A stretch of 64,000 nt of DNA from positions 310,001 through 374,000 of the forward strand of contig NZ_FXTY01000004.1 of the NCBI RefSeq assembly GCF_900182745.1, in the 5' to 3' direction. How positions within the stretch are numbered: position 1 is the first letter of the stretch; each line of letters opens with the position of its first letter. The notes beneath the pieces were generated by a model. It was not told where the DNA came from, did not search any database, and saw nothing but the letters and a program-made list of their open reading frames with translations. A program made the translations under genes and the position numbers. Positions 27,038 through 34,538 of this stretch are shown piece by piece. This DNA comes from Shimia sagamensis. Lineage in GTDB: Bacteria > Pseudomonadota > Alphaproteobacteria > Rhodobacterales > Rhodobacteraceae.

Positions 27038-27336
27038 TTGTGGAGGACGTCAGTTTTGTGGTGGCGGAGTTGAGCATTGATCTGCAGAGGCGCGATGCCA
27101 TTGTGGCCTGGACCAAAGCAAACGCGGCGTCTTTCCCGCCAGGGTTGGCCCATGTGTGGAGCAACTTTGTAATCGGTGGGGACGGGCAGACGGCAGAGTT
27201 GAGCTGTATCAGCCGGTCGATCCAGAATTTGGAGGGCGAAATCAAACCCTATGTGGTGGGGCGCTATTTTGAAACATTGGTTAAGACTCCAGAGGGCTGG
27301 CGGCTAAAGGATCACCGGCTGCAGTTGAAGGCGTAG
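27034..27336 (+). pseudogene. N-terminally truncated NTF2/SnoaL-like protein
   Basis: About 98 codons encode the C-terminal part of a SnoaL/NTF2-like cone domain: EDVSFVVAELSIDLQ-R-DAIVAW, then GLAHVWSNFVIGGDGQTAELSC and YVVGRYFETLVKTPEGWRLKDHRLQL. The first helix and the conserved start (about 30 residues) are missing. A TAG lies in frame at 27016, and only a TTG at 27034 could serve as start, without a clear ribosome-binding site. Best read as a decayed gene; a short expressed protein is not excluded. Confidence 0.5.
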
Positions 27337-27353
27337 AGGTGCCGGTTTGGCGG

Positions 27354-28067
27354 TTACGATCCGCTGAGCGCGGAGGTGTGCGGTTGGAGAATAGGCATTC
27401 GGATGTCGCGCCCCGACACGACAAACTGCCCGTCCGCCTTCAATCGATTGAGAACACGTGAGACTGTCTCTGGTTTGATACCCAACAGATCTGCCAAGTC
27501 GGTTCGCGACAATGGCAAATGCATGCGCAAATAAGCGCCGTCGCGGGTGCCGTGCGCCTGCATCAATTTGCCCAAGATACGGGCCAGTCTGGTCTGGTTG
27601 CTTTCGGTTGCCGCATCAATGATCCGATCACGGGCGGCGTCAATCTCTGCAATGCTGCGCGCGGTGAGACGGGCCAGCACTTTGGCATCAGTTTGCACCA
27701 GCCGGTTGGCGTTGCGATGCGCCACCGTACACACCCGGGACGGCATAAGGGCACGGGCTTCGGTTTTGTGAGTGTCGTTTGCGAGGTAGGAGCGGAAGCC
27801 AATAACGTCGCCGGGATATGCGAGCTTTAGCAAGGTGGTGTTGCCGGTTTCACTGTGCGCGCGAATGGCAAAAAGGCCACGCGACACACAGAATACTCCG
27901 CGGTTTTCATCCCCTTGCATGTAGAGTGCCTGACCTTCGGCAAACTCGCTGCGAGAAAATCCGCCGGTCAAAAAAGACATGGCACCCTTGCCAACGGGCT
28001 GCCACACGCTTTGATCATAAAAAGCACATTGGCTGCAGGGGTGGGCCGAGGGAGATGGCAAACGCAT
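27354..28067 (-). CDS. Crp/Fnr-family regulator with an incomplete Fnr cysteine set
   Basis: A 237-residue Crp/Fnr protein with a cyclic-nucleotide-type beta-roll (about 30-115), dimer helix (about 120-150) and C-terminal winged helix SRTDLADLLGIKPETVSRVLNRLKADG. The recognition helix has the Glu, Ser and Arg (ETVSR) that read TTGAT/C half sites in E. coli FNR. Cysteines are at 11, 14, 60 and 113. The C11-x2-C14 pair and the 99-residue step from Cys14 to Cys113 match E. coli FNR Cys20, Cys23 and Cys122. The position of FNR Cys29 is Ser20 here. It may bind an Fe-S cluster through three cysteines plus another ligand, or have lost it. An Fnr box lies 76 bp upstream of its start. Confidence 0.88.
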   Translation of the reverse strand: MRLPSPSAHPCSQCAFYDQSVWQPVGKGAMSFLTGGFSRSEFAEGQALYMQGDENRGVFCVSRGLFAIRAHSETGNTTLLKLAYPGDVIGFRSYLANDTHKTEARALMPSRVCTVAHRNANRLVQTDAKVLARLTARSIAEIDAARDRIIDAATESNQTRLARILGKLMQAHGTRDGAYLRMHLPLSRTDLADLLGIKPETVSRVLNRLKADGQFVVSGRDIRMPILQPHTSALSGS

Positions 28068-28142
28068 GAAGACCTCATAAGCTGGGCCATGGGAGGATGT
28101 GGCCGGGTAAAACTGCTGTGTCACAAATTGACGGCCGGTTTT

Positions 28143-28156
28143 TTGACAACAATCAA
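28143..28156. promoter_or_regulatory. Fnr-type box TTGAC-N4-ATCAA
   Basis: TTGAC-AACA-ATCAA matches the Fnr consensus TTGAT-N4-ATCAA with one change. It sits in the divergent gap between the Fnr-like regulator (start 28067) and the P450 gene (start 28219), 76 and 63 bp from the two starts, suited to autoregulation and control of the P450-alkB unit. Confidence 0.6.
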
Positions 28157-28218
28157 TGACCGCAAAATTTTCCCTTCTACATCTGGTTGAATTGCGTGCT
28201 GTTTGCGCAGGAAATTTG

Positions 28219-29649
28219 ATGGACAATACAGTGTTTGACACCCCGCACGCAGCCCCGCCGCAGTCTCCTCCAAAGCCAAAACCGCGCGCCGGAAAGGTGT
28301 CGCTCTGGTCCTATCTGAAGCTGTTTCGGCAGGATATTCTGTCCGCCCAACCTGCGCATTTGTATCGCGCGTGGATGGCGGAGATGCGCACGCCGTTTTT
28401 CCAGTCTTACCTGTGCAATGATCCTGAGTTGGTGGAACTGGTGCTCAAACAACGCCCCATGGATTTCCCGAAATCAGAGCGCATGCGGGTGGGGCTTAAG
28501 CCCCTTTTGGGGGAGTCGATCTTTATCTCAAACGGCGCGCTGTGGGCGCGTCAGCGGCGGATCATTGATCCTGCATTTGAAGGCGGGCGGCTGCGCAGCG
28601 TGTTTCCGGCGATGTGGGACAGCGGTGTGGCCATTGTGGACCGGCTGCGCCCGCTTGCGGACGGCACCCCAGTTGAGATGGAGGGCCATTGCAGCCATGT
28701 GGCCATGGATGTGATTTTTCGCACCCTGTTTTCAGTGCCCATCGAACATGAGATCGCTGCGGCGGCCTTTGAAACCTTCAAAACCCATCAGGCGGCCCAA
28801 CCCTTGGCCAATGTGGCCGCCGTGTTGCCCATGCCCAAGTGGTTGCCACGTTTTCATTCCCGCAAAACCAAAGAGACCGCGCGCACCATTCGTGGCCTGA
28901 TTGGGCAATTGACCGAAGCGCGGGCCGCGCAAATCGCGGCGGGAACCGCGCCGGACGATCTGGCCACCAAGATCATGACCACGCCAGACCCGGAGACGGG
29001 AAAGACGTTTGAGACCGACGAAATGATCGATCAGGTCGCAATCTTCTTTCTGGCGGGGCATGAGACCTCGGCTGCGGCCCTGTCCTGGTCGCTCTACTTA
29101 CTTGCGCTTTACCCCGAGTGGCAGGACAAGGTTGCGGCCGAGGCACAGGAGGCGATTGCGCCAGAGAAGATCTATTTCTCAGCCCTGTCAAAACTGCGGG
29201 CAGCGCGGGCGGTGTTTCGCGAAGCCATGCGGCTTTACCCGCCGGTGCCGATGTATGTGCGGGAGGCGGCCTGTCCCGAGCATTTCCGCAAGCGCGACGT
29301 GAAGCGCGGCTCGCAGGTTATTCTGAGTCCATGGCACCTGCACCGGCACGAACGGCTTTGGGAGCGGCCGGATGAGTTTGATCCGGACCGGTTTGAAACC
29401 CCAAACGGCAAGGCGTGCCTGCGCAAAGCCTATATTCCGTTTTCCGCCGGGCAACGGGTCTGCCCGGGGTCAGCCTTTGCCATGGCCGAAGGGACGCTTT
29501 TGCTCGCAATGCTGGTGCGGGCGTACCGCTTTGAGGTTGTGACAGAAAAGCCTGCTGTTCCGGTGGCTCATCTGACGGTGCGGTCCAAAGACGGGATATG
29601 GCTCAAACTCACACCTCGCGGTGCGGCAAAGGACAAGACACATGACTGA
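28219..29649 (+). CDS. Cytochrome P450
   Basis: A 476-residue P450 without a TM anchor. It has the I-helix oxygen-activation motif AGHETSA (about 285-291), the K-helix EAMR (ExxR, about 336-339) and the haem loop FSAGQRVCPG with the axial Cys. The haem loop differs from CYP153 alkane hydroxylases and is closer to CYP110/CYP102-like fatty-acid or hydrocarbon hydroxylases; the substrate is not determinable. The start ATG follows CAGGAAATTTG. The next gene, alkB, starts 8 bp before its stop, so the two are translated together. No ferredoxin or reductase is adjacent. Confidence 0.92.
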   Translation: MDNTVFDTPHAAPPQSPPKPKPRAGKVSLWSYLKLFRQDILSAQPAHLYRAWMAEMRTPFFQSYLCNDPELVELVLKQRPMDFPKSERMRVGLKPLLGESIFISNGALWARQRRIIDPAFEGGRLRSVFPAMWDSGVAIVDRLRPLADGTPVEMEGHCSHVAMDVIFRTLFSVPIEHEIAAAAFETFKTHQAAQPLANVAAVLPMPKWLPRFHSRKTKETARTIRGLIGQLTEARAAQIAAGTAPDDLATKIMTTPDPETGKTFETDEMIDQVAIFFLAGHETSAAALSWSLYLLALYPEWQDKVAAEAQEAIAPEKIYFSALSKLRAARAVFREAMRLYPPVPMYVREAACPEHFRKRDVKRGSQVILSPWHLHRHERLWERPDEFDPDRFETPNGKACLRKAYIPFSAGQRVCPGSAFAMAEGTLLLAMLVRAYRFEVVTEKPAVPVAHLTVRSKDGIWLKLTPRGAAKDKTHD

Positions 29650-30787
29650 GATGACCACAACGCCGGACAAGGCGCGGCTGCGCGCGTGGCCGTATTGGCT
29701 GACACTCACCTTTGTGCCGCTGGTGATCCTGGCCGTGATCAAGGGCGGTTGGACCGTGGCGTTGATCCCGGCTTATGGCTGGGTCCTGATGCCGTTGCTG
29801 GACGTCGTGCTGGGACAGGATTTGCGCAATCCGGACCCAGATACGCCGGTGAACGAACTCTTCTGGTTTCGCCTGCTGACGATCATCTGGTTTCCGATCC
29901 AGTTCTGCCTCGTGTTTGGCGCGCTGTATTACGTGACACGGGTCGCGGACTATGGCGTCTGGGAAGCATTGGCAATTATGTTTGGCATTGGCGTGACCAC
30001 CGGCACTGTCGGGATCGTCTATGCGCATGAGCTGTTTCACAAGCCCAACAAGTTGGAGCGCAATCTGGGTGATTTTCTGATGGCCTTGGTGCTCTATGGG
30101 CATTTTCGCACCGAACATCTGTTGGTGCATCACCCATATGTGGGCACGGGCCGCGATACGGTCACTGCCCGCTACAACGAAGGGTTTCACCGGGCATTTG
30201 CGCGGGTGCTGACGACTGGGTTTGGCTCAGCCTGGCGGGCGGAAAAGGCGATGCTGGCCCGCAAAGGATTGCCCTCCACGCACCTGTCCAACCCGATTTG
30301 GAAATACCTCGGCTTGCAGGCGGGATTCTTGGCGCTGGCCTTTGGCATTGGTGGCTGGGTTGGGCTGGGGCTGTTTGCGTTTCAGGCGTTGGTTGCGGTG
30401 TGGCAGCTGGAACTGACCAACTATGTGGAGCACTACGGGCTGACACGGAAATACCTCGGCGAGGGCAAATATGAACCAGTGAAGCCACATCACAGCTGGG
30501 ACTCGGCCCATCAAGTGTCCGGAGCGTTGCTGATCAATTTGCAGCGCCATGCCGATCACCATGTGCACCCGATGCGGCGGTTTCCTCTGTTGCAGGTCTA
30601 TGATGAAAGCGAAGTGCCGATGTTGCCCACCGGTTATCCGCCAATGACGGCGCTGGCGATGGTGCCCCCGTTGTGGCGACGCATGTTCAATCCGCGGGTG
30701 CGGGCTTGGCGGCGGCAGTTTTATCCCGAGATTGAGGATTGGGGCCCCTACAAGACGCTCTCACACGCAGACCCAAGTGAGCGCTAG
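29642..30787 (+). CDS. alkB: Alkane 1-monooxygenase-like membrane di-iron hydroxylase
   Basis: A 381-residue integral membrane protein with about six TM helices and the eight-histidine clusters of the AlkB/XylM family: HELFH (129-133), EHLLVHH, NYVEHYG and LQRHADHH. The HYG motif NYVEHYGL is typical of alkane hydroxylases. The enzyme uses O2 and rubredoxin electrons to hydroxylate terminal carbons. It overlaps the P450 gene by 8 bp and converges on nnrS with a 4-bp overlap. No rubredoxin or rubredoxin reductase gene is in the window. Confidence 0.9.
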   Translation: MTEMTTTPDKARLRAWPYWLTLTFVPLVILAVIKGGWTVALIPAYGWVLMPLLDVVLGQDLRNPDPDTPVNELFWFRLLTIIWFPIQFCLVFGALYYVTRVADYGVWEALAIMFGIGVTTGTVGIVYAHELFHKPNKLERNLGDFLMALVLYGHFRTEHLLVHHPYVGTGRDTVTARYNEGFHRAFARVLTTGFGSAWRAEKAMLARKGLPSTHLSNPIWKYLGLQAGFLALAFGIGGWVGLGLFAFQALVAVWQLELTNYVEHYGLTRKYLGEGKYEPVKPHHSWDSAHQVSGALLINLQRHADHHVHPMRRFPLLQVYDESEVPMLPTGYPPMTALAMVPPLWRRMFNPRVRAWRRQFYPEIEDWGPYKTLSHADPSER

Positions 30788-31977
30788 GTTTTGGGGGCCT
30801 TTTTGCCGCTGAGCACCGGGCGGACCGGCGCGCCGATGAGGCTGGGACGCAGGGTGATCAGGAAGGCGCTCCAAGCGGTGATCCAGAGCAGGGCTGCCCC
30901 ATTGAGGAGTGTGGTTTCGGAAGATGACAAGGGCGCGATCAGGCGCAGGGTGGTGGCAAGCCAGAGGCAGATCATGGCGAGGATGAGCGGCTTGGGGGCT
31001 TTGAGCTGGCCAGAAGGCGTGTGTGATCCTGCGCGGCCTGCGACAGCAAGGATCAGGCCGGAAATGGCCCCTATGGTGAGCGCGTGTTTGGTGGCCCCCG
31101 CGGGATAGATGGCGGGGAAGAGGTCTGTGAGGGCGAGGGCGGCAAGGCCAAGTGGCAACCAGAGGTAGGCGACATGAAGTCCCGCGAGCAGCGGATTGTG
31201 CCGGGTTATAATGCTGCGCCAGCCCGTGGCTGTGAACAGTGTGCAGAAGGACGCAATCAAGAGCGCAAGCGGGCCCAGCCAAGGCAGGCTCAGCACTGTG
31301 GCGACCACAGCCACCAACAGGGCGAGCAGTGCACACACCCGCGCGCGGGGCCGGAGGTGTACCGCAAGGTCATAACGACCTGTGATCTGCTGCCAGCTTT
31401 GTGTGAACGCCGGGATCATGCGGGCGCCAACAAATGTCAGCAAGAGTGCGAAGCCCAGAAGCAAGAGCTGTGTCAGCGCGATACAGGCTGCAACGTCGCC
31501 GGATTTTGCCAAGATGAGGAAAGTCGCATCCAGCGTTGCCAACATAAGGATTGCGGCGACAAAACCAAGCTTTGGGTACGCTTTGGCGCGCTTCAGGCGG
31601 ATCGCCATGAGACCTGCCAAAACCACCAAGTAGGCGGCATTGACCGGCAGCACCACAGCCAGCGGCATGGTATCAAAGGCCGCCATGACGAGGCGCGCGG
31701 CAATCCACGCGCACAACAAGCCCTTGAGTACCAAGCCCCGCTCTGGGGGCTTGCCAATCCAATTGGGCATGGCCGTCAGCAGGTAGCCACCAACGGCTGC
31801 GGTGGCAAAGCCAAAAAACAGCTCATGAATATGCCAGAGCACCGGCGCTGACATTGCAGGCGCAGGCACTCCGAAAGACGTGCCCAGAGGCCACCAGGCG
31901 ATGCACAGTACAGCCCAAACACCGGCGGCTGTGAACAGCGGCCGGTAAGGCGCCTGCCAGAATGCGCTGTGTCTCAC
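30784..31977 (-). CDS. nnrS: NnrS family protein
   Basis: A 397-residue membrane protein with about 12 TM helices. The NnrS signature WHIHELFFGFATAAVGGYLLTAMPNW near the N-terminus contains conserved histidines. NnrS is a haem- and copper-containing protein tied to nitric-oxide stress relief in denitrifying alphaproteobacteria. The GTG start overlaps the ubiV stop (GTGA), so it belongs to the ubiTUV unit. No nitrite or nitric oxide reductase genes are in the window. Confidence 0.9.
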   Translation of the reverse strand: MRHSAFWQAPYRPLFTAAGVWAVLCIAWWPLGTSFGVPAPAMSAPVLWHIHELFFGFATAAVGGYLLTAMPNWIGKPPERGLVLKGLLCAWIAARLVMAAFDTMPLAVVLPVNAAYLVVLAGLMAIRLKRAKAYPKLGFVAAILMLATLDATFLILAKSGDVAACIALTQLLLLGFALLLTFVGARMIPAFTQSWQQITGRYDLAVHLRPRARVCALLALLVAVVATVLSLPWLGPLALLIASFCTLFTATGWRSIITRHNPLLAGLHVAYLWLPLGLAALALTDLFPAIYPAGATKHALTIGAISGLILAVAGRAGSHTPSGQLKAPKPLILAMICLWLATTLRLIAPLSSSETTLLNGAALLWITAWSAFLITLRPSLIGAPVRPVLSGKKAPKT

Positions 31978-32885
31978 GTCCTCGCAGCAATTGGAGGCGT
32001 GGACATGGCCACACCCCGGTCTCCGGTCAAAAAGCCGTCTGAGAAGCGGATCTCAGGGGTTTGCCCGGTGATGGCGTTAAGCACAGCCTCGCTGCTGCAT
32101 TGGCCCTCCACCAAGGCGCGGTACTGGTGGCATAGGTCGGCAAAGCCTTGTGATTGCGGAGACAAGCGCAGGGCCGTCACGCCAGCAGCACGCAATTGGT
32201 CGATCTGATGCACCGTGGTGGCGTAGCTGTCGGACAAAGTTTGCACGCCGTTCATGGTCAAGAAGGGCTGCCCATCAAGCGTGGCGACATCCAACCCGTC
32301 TGGGTCGTCTTCGCACGCAAACTGACAGTTGTCCTTGGTGCGGCCGTGCAGCCGCGCATGATAGCAGCGACCAGAGATGGCCAACGGCAGGCGGCCATGG
32401 CCCCAAACCTCAATCGTCACACCCAGCGCTTCGGCCTCTTTGGCAAGTATCTCTACTGAAGCCAGAGGCAACTCTGGCGGCAGGCAGATACGCGTTGCCC
32501 CAAGCGAGGCCAGCCAACGCAGTGTGCCTTCGTTATAGACATTCACCAACGGGCCAACAGAGAAATTGGTGCCTTTGGGCAGGTAAGACAACACGGAGAG
32601 GTCGTTAATCTCAACCTCAAGGCCCATCTCCACCAGATCGGCGGTCAGCTTGCGTTCGCGTTTGAGTGTGATCAGGGCAAGGCTGGTCAAGGCGACGTCT
32701 TTGCCAGCGGCGATCAAACGTTCGATTGCGCCTGGAATCTGATCCTGAAAAAACGGCAGGCGCTTTGAACAGACCAATTCTCCCAGCACCACACGGTCAA
32801 CAGACGTCTCGGCGATTTCTTCATAAAACGCAGACCAAGTGTCTTTGGACCAGAAAAACGGGATGGGGGCCACAGTGAGCTGCAT
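31974..32885 (-). CDS. ubiV: O2-independent ubiquinone hydroxylation factor UbiV
   Basis: A 303-residue U32-family protein. Its four cluster cysteines are visible: Cys39 in LGELVCSKR and three in the SGRCYHAR and NCQFAC segment, the pattern known for UbiV 4Fe-4S binding. With UbiU it hydroxylates ubiquinone precursors without oxygen. It lies 3 bp after ubiU and overlaps nnrS. Confidence 0.92.
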   Translation of the reverse strand: MQLTVAPIPFFWSKDTWSAFYEEIAETSVDRVVLGELVCSKRLPFFQDQIPGAIERLIAAGKDVALTSLALITLKRERKLTADLVEMGLEVEINDLSVLSYLPKGTNFSVGPLVNVYNEGTLRWLASLGATRICLPPELPLASVEILAKEAEALGVTIEVWGHGRLPLAISGRCYHARLHGRTKDNCQFACEDDPDGLDVATLDGQPFLTMNGVQTLSDSYATTVHQIDQLRAAGVTALRLSPQSQGFADLCHQYRALVEGQCSSEAVLNAITGQTPEIRFSDGFLTGDRGVAMSTPPIAART

Positions 32886-32888
32886 GGG

Positions 32889-33872
32889 TTATCTCCAGGT
32901 CTTTTTGTAAGCGCCGGTGGTCATGGCCTGACCTTCGGACAGACGGGCCAGCATGCCCTGCGGCAGGGGGCGGCCATCCTCCAAGGCGTCCACCGCCTCG
33001 CGGAAGTTGCGCACCACTTGGGTCACATAAGAGCGCGACCGCTGGCGGCCTTCGATCTTAAGGGCGGTCACGCCTGCTTTTTGCAACTGTGGGATCAGCT
33101 GCTCGGCATTCAGACTGACCGGGTCTTCGAACAAATGGTCTGTTTTCTCGCCTGCGGTAAAACAGCCTTTGCAGAGCGTTGGATACGGGGCAGCGTCGCC
33201 TTTTTGCGCGCGGTGGATGGTGTAACCGCCCAGTTGGGCATCCAGAACCCCATTGTGATCGTGGTATTCCACGTGGCTGGCCGGGGAACAGACGCCGTTC
33301 ATATTTGGCGAGCGCCCGGTGGCATATGAGGAGAGCGAACAGCGGCCCTCGGCCATCACACAAAGACCGCCAAACACAAAGACCTCGGTTTCCACTTCGG
33401 TTTCCGCGTTGATGGCGGCAATTTCCGGCACCGACAACACACGTGGCAAAACCACGCGCTTCACGTCAAAAGTTTCTGCGTAAAAGTTGACCATGTCAGC
33501 ATTCGCGGCAGCGGCCTGTACAGACAGGTGGCGGCGCAGGTTTGGATGATTGCGCGCGGCGTAATCAAGCAACCCTGCGTCGGCCAGGATGACCGCATCC
33601 GCGCCACAGGAGTCCGCATCTGCCACAGCGCGGTGCCAGATGGCTTCGTCGCCCGCGCGGGGGAAGGTATTGATGGCCACCAGAACTTTCGAGCCATGTT
33701 GATGGGCAAAGGCAACGCTCTCGCGCATTTCGGTCCGGTCAAAGTTCAACCCCGGAAAATTGCGGGCATTGGTTTCATCCGCAAAGCCGCAGTAGATCGT
33801 GTGCGCTCCGGCTTTCACAGCCGCCCGCAAAGCAGCAGGCGTGCCCGCCGGGCAGACAATTTCCATCACCAT
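32889..33872 (-). CDS. ubiU: O2-independent ubiquinone hydroxylation factor UbiU
   Basis: A 327-residue U32-family protein starting EIVCPAGTPAALRAAVKAGAHTIYCG. The putative cluster ligands are the cysteines in GGLCVMAEGRC, GVCSPAS and LCKGC. The RSYVTQVVRNFREAVDAL segment closes the U32 domain. It pairs with UbiV. The start overlaps the end of ubiT by 7 bp. Confidence 0.93.
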   Translation of the reverse strand: MVMEIVCPAGTPAALRAAVKAGAHTIYCGFADETNARNFPGLNFDRTEMRESVAFAHQHGSKVLVAINTFPRAGDEAIWHRAVADADSCGADAVILADAGLLDYAARNHPNLRRHLSVQAAAANADMVNFYAETFDVKRVVLPRVLSVPEIAAINAETEVETEVFVFGGLCVMAEGRCSLSSYATGRSPNMNGVCSPASHVEYHDHNGVLDAQLGGYTIHRAQKGDAAPYPTLCKGCFTAGEKTDHLFEDPVSLNAEQLIPQLQKAGVTALKIEGRQRSRSYVTQVVRNFREAVDALEDGRPLPQGMLARLSEGQAMTTGAYKKTWR

Positions 33873-34405
33873 GCGGGTTCCTCCGGACGGGTGAGATACA
33901 GGCCAGTGCGCCGTTCCAACAGCAACAACGCTCGATGGACCGGCGCGGCAAGCGGACCGGTCAGGTTCATAAGCTCTTCCGAGAAGTCGATTTCCGCGTC
34001 ATCAATGGCGTTGCGCAGCGCAAGCGAGGCAGAGGTATCACCTTCGATCACCAGATCTCGTGAGAAAAACAGCGCATCCCCATCAAAGCCGCCATGCACA
34101 AGCCCCAGAAGCGCGGCCAAAGGCCCTGCGATGCGGGCGGCCCCTTCGACCGGACGGCGGGTCAGTTTGATGGTGGGTTTGCCATTGCCGGGATGCAACA
34201 AGATCACCAGCGGCAGATCGGTTGGGTCAATCACAAACGGCGTGTTGGCATAGTCACCCAAGCGGCGAAACAACCCGGGATGTGAGGTGGCAATCCGGCG
34301 CGAGAAAGCTGTGAGTGAGGCTGAGAGCGGCGCAAGCGGCACAGCGCGCAACGGCACTGCCAAAAGAGGCGGGCACCGAGGCACGGAAACAGAAGTTTGG
34401 GACAA
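33866..34405 (-). CDS. ubiT: Anaerobic ubiquinone accessory factor UbiT (SCP2 domain)
   Basis: A 179-residue SCP2-domain lipid-binding protein with RIATSHPGLFRRLGDYANTPFVIDPTDLPLVILLHP, FDGDALFFSRDLVIEGDTSASLALRNAIDDAEID and LERRTG. UbiT binds isoprenoid quinone intermediates and works with UbiU and UbiV. The start at 34405 is a TTG; a GTG at 34384 is an alternative. An Fnr/Dnr-type site lies 63 bp upstream of the TTG. Confidence 0.88.
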   Translation of the reverse strand: MSQTSVSVPRCPPLLAVPLRAVPLAPLSASLTAFSRRIATSHPGLFRRLGDYANTPFVIDPTDLPLVILLHPGNGKPTIKLTRRPVEGAARIAGPLAALLGLVHGGFDGDALFFSRDLVIEGDTSASLALRNAIDDAEIDFSEELMNLTGPLAAPVHRALLLLERRTGLYLTRPEEPAW

Positions 34406-34467
34406 GGAGGACTCCCTTGGTCTTGTCTTGATTGCTCCCTTCGTAAAGTCTGACGGGGAGGGGCAAA

Positions 34468-34481
34468 TTGACGGTGGTCAA
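34468..34481. promoter_or_regulatory. Perfect Dnr/Fnr-type palindrome TTGAC-N4-GTCAA
   Basis: TTGAC-GGTG-GTCAA is a perfect 5-bp inverted repeat with the Crp/Fnr spacing of 4, centred in the 133-bp gap between divergent ubiT and ubiD. It is 63 and 58 bp from the two starts, so one dimer could control both units. The Fnr-like protein encoded at 27354-28067 has the matching recognition residues. Confidence 0.68.
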
Positions 34482-34538
34482 TTTCGCTCGGCATTTTTGC
34501 TGTTAGGCGGAGCGGACAGACAAAAACAGGACTCCCCC

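Noticed and set aside
26727-27245. Minus-strand frame of 172 codons across the remnant region
   Set aside because: Ser/Thr/Pro-rich shadow translation; the neighbouring frame at 26860-27030 looks more like real coding sequence.
27034-27336. Intact small NTF2-like gene starting at TTG 27034
   Set aside because: The first helix of the fold is missing, an in-frame TAG precedes it, and there is no ribosome-binding site, so a remnant is more likely.
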